From assembly GCA_002205965.3 (NCBI GenBank), contig NADL03000613.1, positions 1,174,833 through 1,238,832 on the forward strand: a stretch of DNA of 64,000 nucleotides. The letters are read 5' to 3'. Source of the stretch: Kappaphycus alvarezii (taxonomy: Eukaryota; Rhodophyta; Florideophyceae; Gigartinales; Solieriaceae). Shown here in pieces: positions 31,650 to 39,741 of the stretch. The position numbers were made by a program, and so were the translations under genes. The number at the start of each line of letters is the position of its first letter. Positions within the stretch are counted from its first letter, which is position 1. The notes beneath the pieces were generated by a model. The model saw only the letters and a list, made by a program, of their open reading frames with translations, did no database searches and was not told the origin of the DNA.

Positions 31650-33089
31650 TAAGAGAGAAACTGGAGTTATTATCCTTACGCGCAGAAGTTCACCCGCTTC
31701 TGCATTTCTCTCGCCATTATCTTTCCGTTTTTTCTGCGTTGTTTTTCTTTTTCTTTTACGTCACCAGTTTTACATTTCTTTATACTATTTTTTCTCGCTT
31801 CCCTATTCATGAGCGAGTAGCTCCCCATTTGATGGTTATCCTTTTCTTGTTTTCCATTTATTTGATCTTCTTCGCCCCAAAATATCTTTTTCCATGATCA
31901 ATATTACTACACCTGATTTTCGGCATGACTCACCCCTTTTTAAGGCGGTTTTCACAAAACTTCACTACAAGACCAACTTTTGTCTGCTTTTTTTATTCAG
32001 TGGGCCTGTCAATATGAGCTGTTTGGCGCTATTTAAACTCATCGGGAGCCGCCTACAATTGATACTCGACCCTGCAACGACAAAAGCCCGACAATTCAGC
32101 CCCCGTTTGCAGCCATCATGCACCAACTCCCTCATTCTCGCCCCAGTGACAAAACCTGTCACCCTAGCCCTATCGACGTCTCGTATTAATTCCATTCTGG
32201 CCCAACCGACGTCGAGGACTACCTCTTTTGCCAAAGCAGGAAACGCTTGGCAGAGGTCATTGCTCGTCAACTGGTAGAGATCAAATTGCAGGAATCTGTA
32301 GGGGGACTCTGCTTAGGAGGATAGTAAGGGGGGTGGTGCTTCCTGGAGTGGGTGGATCTCGAGCTGGTCTACGGGATGGAACAACTGGAGGCCGAGGACG
32401 AATCCGGAGAGGAGGAAGAAGAAGGCGGTGGTGGGGAGGAAGGAGAGGAAGATGAAGAGTCCACAGATGAAGGTGGGGGCCTCAAACCGGGTCATATGGA
32501 AGGGGAAGGAATGAGCTGGCTGAGCCAGGTGGTCCCGGCCATGGACCCGTTTGGAGGGGATCCAAGTAAGCTCTATTCTTTGCAGGAAGGGGCGGACAAT
32601 TGTTGGCCATCCGCCGGTATATACGGGGAGTACATGGGCACTTATGATAAATTAAGGAAAGTAGTAGGTCCTAATCTAGAAGATGTATATTTTCAGGAAT
32701 AGAGTCATTTGGTTTCTTTCAAGTATCTTTTTTCAAACTCTTTGTGTACACATTTAGTCTTTTCCTACTTTTTCTGGTGCTTCTAGATTTATCGAGATTT
32801 CAGTTTTGCAAAGAGTCGGTGCAAGGTAATTAAATTGCTTCCTCCATGAGAAGGAAAGCAAGTTGGCAGACAATTTGAGGTCCAGTCCTAAATAGATAGG
32901 AAGTTGAGAGTCAACTTCAGACCCAAGAATCTTTTTTTCGCCAGTTGCAGAGAATAGGCGGTAGAGCCTGCCCTTCAGAGTTGGCTACTAGAACAGTCAC
33001 TCAGCTGTCAAGCCCGCTCCTCTTCACTGCCCATTAACGTCTACTGTCGCACTTTGGTCGCTCGCAACGTAATAAAACCCCTAATCTCA
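31650..33089 (+). mobile_element. Divergent gypsy-type LTR (fifth lineage)
   Basis: TATTTAAA at 32030-32037, an acidic ORF remnant, then R-U5 homology (GAGTCAACTTCAGACCCAAG near 32910), ending about CCCCTAATCTCA at 33089. The 5' boundary is not resolved. The downstream TATA box is degenerate (near 32830). It is probably a solo or broken LTR; no internal sequence adjoins it. Confidence 0.65.
32118..32702 (+). pseudogene. LTR-encoded acidic protein, most divergent copy
   Basis: From ATG 32118 (MHQLPHSRPSDK), an in-frame TAA, then GPTDVEDYLFCQSRKRL, a shift, then LEWVDLELVYG, an acidic tract (GEEEEEGGGGEEGEEDEE), VVPAMDP and a C-terminus ending PNLEDVYFQE. The order and spacing of GPTD, EWV-LVY, acidic tract and VVP are the same as in elements 1 and 2, while the DNA is barely alignable. 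Confidence 0.68.
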
Positions 33090-33876
33090 CCTCGGATTGT
33101 TAGTGGTTCCATTTTCCGTTGGTGCCATTTTCATACTAACCGTACCCTCCTTTTCGGCGACCCGCGCTAACGTCGGCGCACTGGGTATTGTGGAGTGTTC
33201 AAATAGCCTTTCCATAGCGAGCATCTGCGCAGAGGGCTTCAATCCGCCGAAGACGTTTGGCTTAAGTGGACAGAGCGCGAGCGTGAACACTAGAGCAGTG
33301 CTCGATAATCCACCCTGCCCGGTGGTCATACGCATCGAGAGCATCAGCCTATAGGGCGCCCCATTTGGAGCCACTGTGAGCCCGCCCTAGCGTGGAACGT
33401 TGTCCTTGGACGGATTTCCACCCTTCCTCACCCCCACGGCTACGCCGCATGACAGCGGTGGGCAGCCTATGAAGATGCAGGAAGCCGCTATGGATGGCAG
33501 CTTCACCGCACGCGTTGGGAGCGGCTTTGATCAGTTTGATGAGGAGGACGAAATGGCGGACGCATGCAGTGGGGATGTCCTGGAAGATGTCTGCCTCCTG
33601 GTAAGGGGTTCGGAGGATGTCACACGGGGTCGGCAAAGGGACAGACAAGAAGAACTTTATGGCATAGTATAACGGGTGTCCGCCGCAGGACAGAGGGCGG
33701 GAGAACATTTACTGCATTAACATTCGAGGGTCCAGTGCCGGACCCAACTATGTTGCTAGCTATGTGCTAACCGGATGGTCCACATGGGCCACGTGCGCAA
33801 GTGTGTGGGGCACGAAGGCGTTCGCCAGAGAAGACCAGATCCTGTAACTAGTGCGTCGGTAAATTCTCGTTCTGAT
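33090..33876 (-). pseudogene. RT-A tail joined to next RT-A 5' segment
   Basis: Minus-strand counterpart of 22464-23200: an endonuclease tail signature (about 33750-33876), then EADIFQDIPTACVRHFV (about 33600), KAAPNACGEAAIHS, and an ALCAD-like part (about 33200). It has the same abrupt switch from tail to 5' segment as at 22600, so both regions descend from one rearranged ancestor. It is separated from the rest of its copy (42974-45900) by gypsy element 1. Confidence 0.7.
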
Positions 33877-34225
33877 GACTCTGTTAGGCGCAGATTTTTT
33901 TTTGTCGCCGTCATCTACAGGCCTATAGTTTACTGTACTACCTCTCCTTGTCCAAATTTGCTTATAGTTCCGGTCCTTCCTCGTCCTCCCTGAACCTCGC
34001 TTATCATTACCGCGGTCCTCCCAAATTTACTTCCATTTTATCTAGATATTTTTATACTGTATCTACCCCTCTGAATCGATCCCGAATCAAGTTCTTTTTC
34101 CCTTTTTGCTTACCTCCTCCTCCAAATTCGTTTTTTTTGAGAAAAAGGGCGCAAATGCACTACTACAAAATCCCTTGCAGATTTATTTTACCTATTCCTA
34201 ATCGATAGAACCTGCCCCGGGAGCC

Positions 34226-34233
34226 TATTTAAA
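34226..34233 (+). promoter_or_regulatory. Upstream LTR promoter box (acidic ORF), 5' LTR
   Basis: TATTTAAA, 109 bp before the acidic ORF ATG. The equivalents are at 41793-41800 (3' LTR), 55391-55398 and 62990-62997 (element 2), and also in the four other LTR lineages. Conservation in position and sequence supports a promoter; no transcript evidence is available. Confidence 0.55.
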
Positions 34234-34341
34234 CCTTTTTATTCCAAGTTTCAAACGTCCCTGATCATTTTACTCATCACTCCTCTCCCCAACACACCCA
34301 AAACACCCTCTATCCTCCGTCTACAATCATTTACAACCAAA

Positions 34342-34963
34342 ATGAGCAACCTTCGCCCCTCCGCCCCCATCACTAAAAACCGCCCCTCTCGCCCCTTAAA
34401 CGGCCTTGCGCTCGCAGTATATGGCCCGACGGATGCAGACGACTACCTGAGACGGCAGACTAAGAAGAAGATAATAGAATTCGTCCGCAAGCTCTTCGTC
34501 GAGGATGAGGCCGAGGAGGTACCTGAGGGTCAGGAGTGGGACATCGAGGAGGGAGCTGGGGAGACCTTTGAGGAGTGGGTAGCCCCTGGATTGGTCTATG
34601 AGGTTAATAACGAGGAGGACGGGAGATGAGGTGAAGAGGAGGATGAGATGAGGATGAGGATGAGAGGAGGATGAGGATGAGGATGAGGATGAAGAGGAGG
34701 AAGAGGAGGATGACGAGGACGAGGACGAGTTGGATGAGGGAAATGGGGGCATGGAAAGTGTTGTACTGGTGGGGCCTGGACTGGAGAGTATGGATCAAGT
34801 GGTGCCGACGCTGGAACCGGATGGAGATATCTTTAGTAGTTTAGATATCTCCCAGGAGGGAATAGAGAGCTGTGAGCCATTCGCAGATATTTGTGGGGAC
34901 TGCTTGGACAGCATGGATATTTTAGAGGAGTTGTTTGGATCTGATTTAGAGAATGGGAAATAA
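34342..34963 (+). pseudogene. LTR-encoded acidic protein, 5' LTR of element 1
   Basis: ATG 34342 in AACCAAAATGA. The first part is open to 34629 (MSNLRPSAPIT, GPTDADDYLRRQTKKK, EEWVAPGLVYEVNN). Slippage in the GAGGAT/GAGGAC repeat (34610-34735) shifts the frame. The second part (34730-34963) has VVPTLEPDGDIFSSLD, ISQE and MDILEELFGSDLENGK. The same protein is intact in the LTR at 54177. Only repeat-length change disables it. Confidence 0.85.
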
Positions 34964-35090
34964 GAGGACCTCATTGATTGTTAGTTTCTTAAGTATCTTT
35001 TGTTTAGAGTATATCATCCACACAAATTGTTTGTATGCATTTCCTGGTACCTTCTGTAGTTTTGTTCGGACTTTAGGGTAGCCAAAAGTC

Positions 35091-35098
35091 TATATAAG
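35091..35098 (+). promoter_or_regulatory. Downstream LTR TATA box (genomic RNA), 5' LTR
   Basis: TATATAAG in GTCTATATAAGCTGAGTAAAC, downstream of the acidic ORF and about 300 bp from the LTR end. Retained in elements 2 (54484-54491 and 62091-62098, complement), the facing LTR pair, the solo LTR and, as CTATATAAG, in element 3. Confidence 0.6.
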
Positions 35099-35406
35099 CT
35101 GAGTAAACCGCTTCCTCATGGAGAGGTCAAGCAAGTTGGCAGACAGCTTCAAGCTCAGTCCCAAATAGTTAGGAAGTTGAGAGTCAACTTCAGACCCAAG
35201 AAGCATTTATTTTACCCTAGTCACTAAGCATAGGTGGTAGACCCTGCCCCTTCCATACTTGCTTGTAGCCCATTCAACTGTCTCCCTATACACTCCTTTT
35301 CGTTCGTTCAACTATACCACGGTAGCACTTTTGTCGCTTGCAACACCTCCTTCTTGGGGTGGTTGATTCTGAATATCTCTTCTCCCGACGATTTACCCCT
35401 ATCATT

Positions 35407-35424
35407 TGGTACTCTTGTGGAGGG
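35407..35424 (+). promoter_or_regulatory. Primer-binding site of gypsy element 1
   Basis: TGGTACTCTTGTGGAGGG two bases after the LTR end; TGG is the complement of a tRNA CCA tail. It is identical in elements 2 and 3 and nearly so in element 4. I cannot assign the tRNA from memory. Confidence 0.65.
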
Positions 35425-35493
35425 GGTTGCACCCGAGGTATTCGAGTTGAGCAGTCTTAGGGAACCATTCGAGGGGATTTCTTTTCTGTAATC

Positions 35494-36552
35494 ATGGATC
35501 TCAACGCTGCTCGTATAACGTTCACAGGGGGCAAGAATGAAGACGTTGAGGAGTTTCTCTATACATATGTCAACGTTGTGATGCGTGAGAAGAGCGATGA
35601 AGAGAAGGCCGAAAGTATCTTCGCCTATCTTCATGGTGACGCAAAGCACAAATATAAGGCCAAGTTTATCAACGGGTGGTCTCTTAACGGGAATGGGCGT
35701 AACTTCGGTGAGGTATGTGAGTGGCTTGTGAAAGAATATGCTAAGGAGGTAGAACCAGATGAGATGATTCGTACCGCCATAGAGGCCCGGCTCAACTTCG
35801 ACGATTTGTTAAGCTCATTGGTATACTTGTGTGATCTCTATGAAAAGGCTGGGTTCAACGCCCAAGCCAAGTACGGAATGCTGCGTAAGGCGGCGATGGG
35901 GGATAAGCGGCTCTCCGATTTCCTCCTCATCAAGGGCCCTCACACTTTTAATGAACTGAAGGGTACCATAGTAGAATTTGTCAAAAATTCGGAGACGTTT
36001 CAGTCACTAAGTGAAATGCCGACGGAAACCCGTACATCTATGCCGATCGTACATCCTGAAAAGAATTATCAAAGGCCAGCTACTAGCGCAGCAGCATTGG
36101 AATCAGTCAGGAGCGATGTCAAAAACTTGGAAGAAAGGTTGGAAACCCGATTCGATAATCGACTTGACATGATAACCTCGCAGTTGGAAAGCCTTACTCT
36201 TACCATTAAGAAGAACCAGTCTGGGGCCCCCAAGGCCGCAGAAGTCTGTTCCTACTGTCACAAGCCTGGACACTTTGCAAATAGGTGTCCTGATAATCCA
36301 CATAGAAACACTCGTTGTGGAAAGTGCGGTCGATATGGGCATCATGAAAGTAACTGCTGGTCTAAAGACAACAGAAAAGCAAATTTATCGGACGCAAGGA
36401 GCGAGTCAGGACCAGAGATGAAAATCTTACAAAACAGAAAGGATCACAAGTTGACGGATGCCGGTAACGTATCCATCGCTGAAGAAATCAGTCAAGTCAA
36501 TGTGACAAAAAGGGATGGGGAAGGGAACATTTTATCGAAAAACCTAGGCTAG
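35494..36552 (+). CDS. Gag, gypsy element 1 (frameshifted at 3' end)
   Basis: 352 codons from ATG 35494. Residues 1-200 are a capsid-like region (MDLNAARITFTGG, EVEPDEMIRTAIEARLNFDD). 205-240 is heptad-like and probably coiled coil. Two CCHC knuckles lie at 252-265 (CSYCHKPGHFANRC) and 275-288 (CGKCGRYGHHESNC) and should bind element RNA. In element 2 the same frame continues into protease with no stop, so gag and pol are one polyprotein. Here one base is missing near 36539, giving a stop at NLG. Confidence 0.9.
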   Translation: MDLNAARITFTGGKNEDVEEFLYTYVNVVMREKSDEEKAESIFAYLHGDAKHKYKAKFINGWSLNGNGRNFGEVCEWLVKEYAKEVEPDEMIRTAIEARLNFDDLLSSLVYLCDLYEKAGFNAQAKYGMLRKAAMGDKRLSDFLLIKGPHTFNELKGTIVEFVKNSETFQSLSEMPTETRTSMPIVHPEKNYQRPATSAAALESVRSDVKNLEERLETRFDNRLDMITSQLESLTLTIKKNQSGAPKAAEVCSYCHKPGHFANRCPDNPHRNTRCGKCGRYGHHESNCWSKDNRKANLSDARSESGPEMKILQNRKDHKLTDAGNVSIAEEISQVNVTKRDGEGNILSKNLG

Positions 36553-36560
36553 ATTATGGA

Positions 36561-37373
36561 ATGCTGGAACATATCCCAGCACCTGTACCTCCTCGAACCA
36601 AGAGGTCTGATCAAGTTGTTCCAGGAGTGGGAGTCACTCCGGCCAAGAAGACGAAAAAGAGTAAGAAATTTAAGAATATCCCAAAGGACGTACTAGAATA
36701 TGTGAAGAAGTACAATTTGGTGGCTGAGCTTGCATCAGCCCCAACTGGGATAACGTTTGGTCAACTTTTGAGGGGCGACGCAGAGGACGCGAGGAAAGAA
36801 CTCAAAAAAATTATCAGGTCTAATAAGTCCGCTAAGGGTAAGAAACTGTTTCTTCAATCGGCCTCGACAGCACCAAGACGTCTTAAACTAGTACCAGTCA
36901 AAGTATTGGGAATGCAAACCCAAGCTCTTTTCGATTCGGGCGCTGTTCCAAACCTTATTTCAGAAACTTTGGTGACAGATCTAGGTCTTGAAATTATTCC
37001 AACTACTCGAAGAATAACTGTGGCGGATGGAACCGTATCAAAATGCATGGGCACTGTTGACAAGGTTTCCGTGTTCTTTGGGGACTCTAAAGTTGATTTA
37101 GACTTTCTTGTCATGCCTGATCTCCCTTTCGATGCAATCATTGGCTGCCCTACCATGGAAAGACTAGGGACCTGCATTGACTTGGGCAACCAAATCGTTT
37201 CAGTTAATGTTGACGGCAGAACCGTGAAGATGCCCCTGGATTTCGACAAAAGCACACATCCGGTAGATTTGAAAGAAACGGACAGTGAAGATTTCACTTC
37301 TAGCTATGACAGCGAAGATTCGAACCAACTAACACTTTCGGAAGTGGAGAAGGGTACGCTCGGGGGATACTGA
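36561..37373 (+). CDS. Aspartic protease region, gypsy element 1
   Basis: Open frame after the gag frameshift. The retropepsin active site is ALFDSGAVPNLIS (about 36922-36960), and a conserved downstream hydrophobic strand reads FDAIIGCPTMERLG (about 37120). Before it lie a Lys-rich stretch (TPAKKTKKSKKFKN) and a linker. A missing T near 37319 ends the frame at 37373; element 2 reads through. Expected to cleave the gag-pol polyprotein. Confidence 0.88.
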   Translation: MLEHIPAPVPPRTKRSDQVVPGVGVTPAKKTKKSKKFKNIPKDVLEYVKKYNLVAELASAPTGITFGQLLRGDAEDARKELKKIIRSNKSAKGKKLFLQSASTAPRRLKLVPVKVLGMQTQALFDSGAVPNLISETLVTDLGLEIIPTTRRITVADGTVSKCMGTVDKVSVFFGDSKVDLDFLVMPDLPFDAIIGCPTMERLGTCIDLGNQIVSVNVDGRTVKMPLDFDKSTHPVDLKETDSEDFTSSYDSEDSNQLTLSEVEKGTLGGY

Positions 37374-37375
37374 AC

Positions 37376-37672
37376 ATGGCATGGGATGATTATGATTCTG
37401 GGTTTGAAACAGATGAAGACTGGAATTCTAGGGTAGGTGTGACACCTGAATGTGTTTCTTTTTGCGATAATATCGAATCAAAGGACGGAATTCGGAGCAT
37501 GAAAGAAGATTACAATTGCAAGGAAAACAGGAATATATCGGATTCCATATCTGAAGATGTGAGCACGCCGGAAAAGGTCCTTCAAAATTTGAGGTTGAGA
37601 ATCAAGAAGAAAAAGGCGCCAAATGGCAGAAATCAAGGAAAAGTGCAGCACCTTCCCGCCCCGCCTCACTGA
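37376..37672 (+). pseudogene. Acidic linker between protease and RT, element 1
   Basis: Frame continuing the polyprotein after the frameshift (MAWDDYDSGFETDEDW). Acidic and without a recognised domain, it ends by another indel near 37590. The intact equivalent lies in the element 2 ORF. Confidence 0.6.
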
Positions 37673-37736
37673 AAATATCCGACATTTAACATCTTCCGAA
37701 GTAATTGCATGGAGTGTTCAGATTTAAGACAAGCAA

Positions 37737-39314
37737 GTGTACCGGTCACTCACTCATTTGAACTTACCGATACTCAACCAATTTACCACAGGCCTAGACG
37801 TCAACCGCCAAAATATGACCAATTTATCTCAGAGAATTGTTACAAGTATGCTGGAAAATGATATTATTCGGCCAGTTTCATCCCCATGGTCATTTCCAGT
37901 TGTGATAGCACCAAAGAAAGATGGAAAACTTCGCTTTTGCGTCGATTACCGACAGCTGAACCAGAGAATGATACCCGATCGATTTCCGATTCCAAACATG
38001 GAAGAAATCCTCGAGGACTTGAAGGACGGGAGATACTTCACCTCAATTGATCTTTACACTGGTTATTGGCAGATTCCATTAGATGAAAAATGTAAGGAAA
38101 TAACAACTTTTACCAGCAAAGCCGGTACATTCAGGTTCGAAGTGATGCCTTTTGGTCTCATGAATGCCCCAGCTACATTCCAAAGAATGATGAACGAGGT
38201 TTTGAAAGGACTTCCATTTGCAAGAGTTTATATCGATGATGTGGTGATATTCTCAAAAACCTTGGATCAGCACATATCGCATGTCAAGACTGTGGTGGAG
38301 AGAATAGATGCGTACAGCCTGAAAATTAAGTTAAGCAAATGCTTCTTTGCGAAAACGTCTATCCAATTACTCGGTCATATCGTCGATCAAGAGGGAATTA
38401 AAGTGGATCCAGAGAAAACGAAAAAAATCAAGTTGGCACCCAGGCCCGCTTCAAAGACGGAGGTTCGAAGCTTCTTAGGACTGGCCTCATATTACAGAAG
38501 ATTTATCAAAGATTTCGCCAAAACTGCAGCACCGTTACATGCCAGCACTACGAAGAACGGAAAATTTTACTGGAACAAGGAAATGCAGACTGCATTTGAG
38601 GAGCTTAAAGATAAGCTATGTGTCCCCCCAGTGCTCATGTATCCAGATTTCAAGAGACCATTTGTTGTGGAGACAGATGCCTCAGAACGGTCTTTGGGTG
38701 CCATTTTGTCCCAAAAAGACGAAAACGGAAGACTACACCCTGTTCAATTCGCAAGTCGCACTCTGAATGATGCGGAAAAGAGATACTCAGTCTGCGAGAA
38801 AGAAGCGCTAGCTGTCGTCTTCGCACTGAAAAAGTTTCGTGTTTACCTTTTATCACTCGAGAAATTTGTCTTGATAACTGATCACCAGGCACTTAAGACA
38901 GCATTCCAAAAGAAAGATGTACATCACCGCTTGGCCCGATGGCTCGACATTTTCGCAGAATATCGGTTTGAAATTGTGTATAGGCCCGGACGCAATAATC
39001 AGCCTGCCGATTACCTATCCCGCTTGAGGGATCCATTGATTCCAAATGAAAAAGCTTCCGAAGACATCGTCGGAGTTGCCGAAGTTCAAGTGCCGATCGA
39101 TAACGAGTACGAAGCTTATATTCACGGACTTATTAAATTCCTTGATGGACTAGAAATGAGAAAGGTTGATCTCGAACACAGAAATTGGGTACGCAGGAAC
39201 CAAAGGCCTTTACATTGTGGAATGGGAAACTCTTCCGACACACAAAGCCGGTCCCGACTAGTGGCCCCTTTGAAAGAAAGAATGAAGATCTTGAGGACTT
39301 TCATGATGAGCTAG
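37737..39314 (+). CDS. Reverse transcriptase and RNase H, element 1
   Basis: 525-codon frame. [15 protein letters not shown] (finger), [32 protein letters not shown], and the catalytic box YIDDVVIFSKT near 38230. Connection: FLGLASYYRRFIKDFAK. RNase H: FVVETDASERSLGAILSQ (first Asp), [18 protein letters not shown] (Glu) and [10 protein letters not shown] (Asp). Gypsy class is set by RT sequence and by RT-RNaseH-integrase order. The frame fails in the pre-integrase region (about 39260) by an indel. A run of six C near 38627 keeps the frame here; element 2 has five. Confidence 0.93.
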   Translation: MYRSLTHLNLPILNQFTTGLDVNRQNMTNLSQRIVTSMLENDIIRPVSSPWSFPVVIAPKKDGKLRFCVDYRQLNQRMIPDRFPIPNMEEILEDLKDGRYFTSIDLYTGYWQIPLDEKCKEITTFTSKAGTFRFEVMPFGLMNAPATFQRMMNEVLKGLPFARVYIDDVVIFSKTLDQHISHVKTVVERIDAYSLKIKLSKCFFAKTSIQLLGHIVDQEGIKVDPEKTKKIKLAPRPASKTEVRSFLGLASYYRRFIKDFAKTAAPLHASTTKNGKFYWNKEMQTAFEELKDKLCVPPVLMYPDFKRPFVVETDASERSLGAILSQKDENGRLHPVQFASRTLNDAEKRYSVCEKEALAVVFALKKFRVYLLSLEKFVLITDHQALKTAFQKKDVHHRLARWLDIFAEYRFEIVYRPGRNNQPADYLSRLRDPLIPNEKASEDIVGVAEVQVPIDNEYEAYIHGLIKFLDGLEMRKVDLEHRNWVRRNQRPLHCGMGNSSDTQSRSRLVAPLKERMKILRTFMMS

Positions 39315-39318
39315 GGCA

Positions 39319-39741
39319 TTGGGATCTCGAAACAACCAAAAAATTCGTACTGAGAGATTCTGGTGGCCCAGTATCCATAAGGACGTCTATAATTTCGTGA
39401 AAAGCTGTGACAACTGTCAAAAATTCACTCCGATACGAAAGTATAAGACAACCCTAAGCTTCCCAGTTTCCGCTCTCTTTGAAACCTTCTCAATTGACTT
39501 TGCCGGCCCATTCAAGGAAACCTCTTCCGGAAACAAATACCTCCTTATAGGGGTGGAACATCTTACTGGATGGCCAATAGCAGTTGCAGTTGAGGAGGCC
39601 AATGCTGAGGTGGTCCTGAGATTCATCGAAAAAGAAATAATTGAACCGTTTGGTCTTCCAAAAAGGATCATCTCAGATAACGCCCTTTGTTTTACTGCAA
39701 CTTCACTGCTTCGTTTCTTGGAAGAGAAGGGATTCAGCTGA
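39319..39741 (+). pseudogene. Integrase N-terminal part, element 1
   Basis: HHCC zinc module (ELGHWD just upstream, then FVKSCDNCQK at about 39395) and the first two catalytic residues: FSIDFAGPF near 39490 and IISDNALCF near 39670. The frame ends at FLEEKGFS, where one A is missing relative to element 3; the core continues in another frame from 39687. The same lesion occurs in element 2. Confidence 0.88.

Larger units (their letters stand above)
33882..35404 (+). repeat. 5' LTR of gypsy element 1
   Basis: 1523 bp, TGTTAGG to CCCTATCA. U3 carries TATTTAAA (34226-34233) and the acidic ORF (34342 onward). TATATAAG at 35091-35098 probably marks the U3/R start of genomic RNA. The last ~300 bp are the R-U5 block shared by all gypsy LTRs in the window. 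Confidence 0.95.

Noticed and set aside
31640..31897. Phe-rich ORF considered as a transmembrane protein
   Set aside because: It lies in a T-rich U3 of a divergent LTR; pyrimidine-rich DNA produces Phe/Leu/Ser runs by chance.
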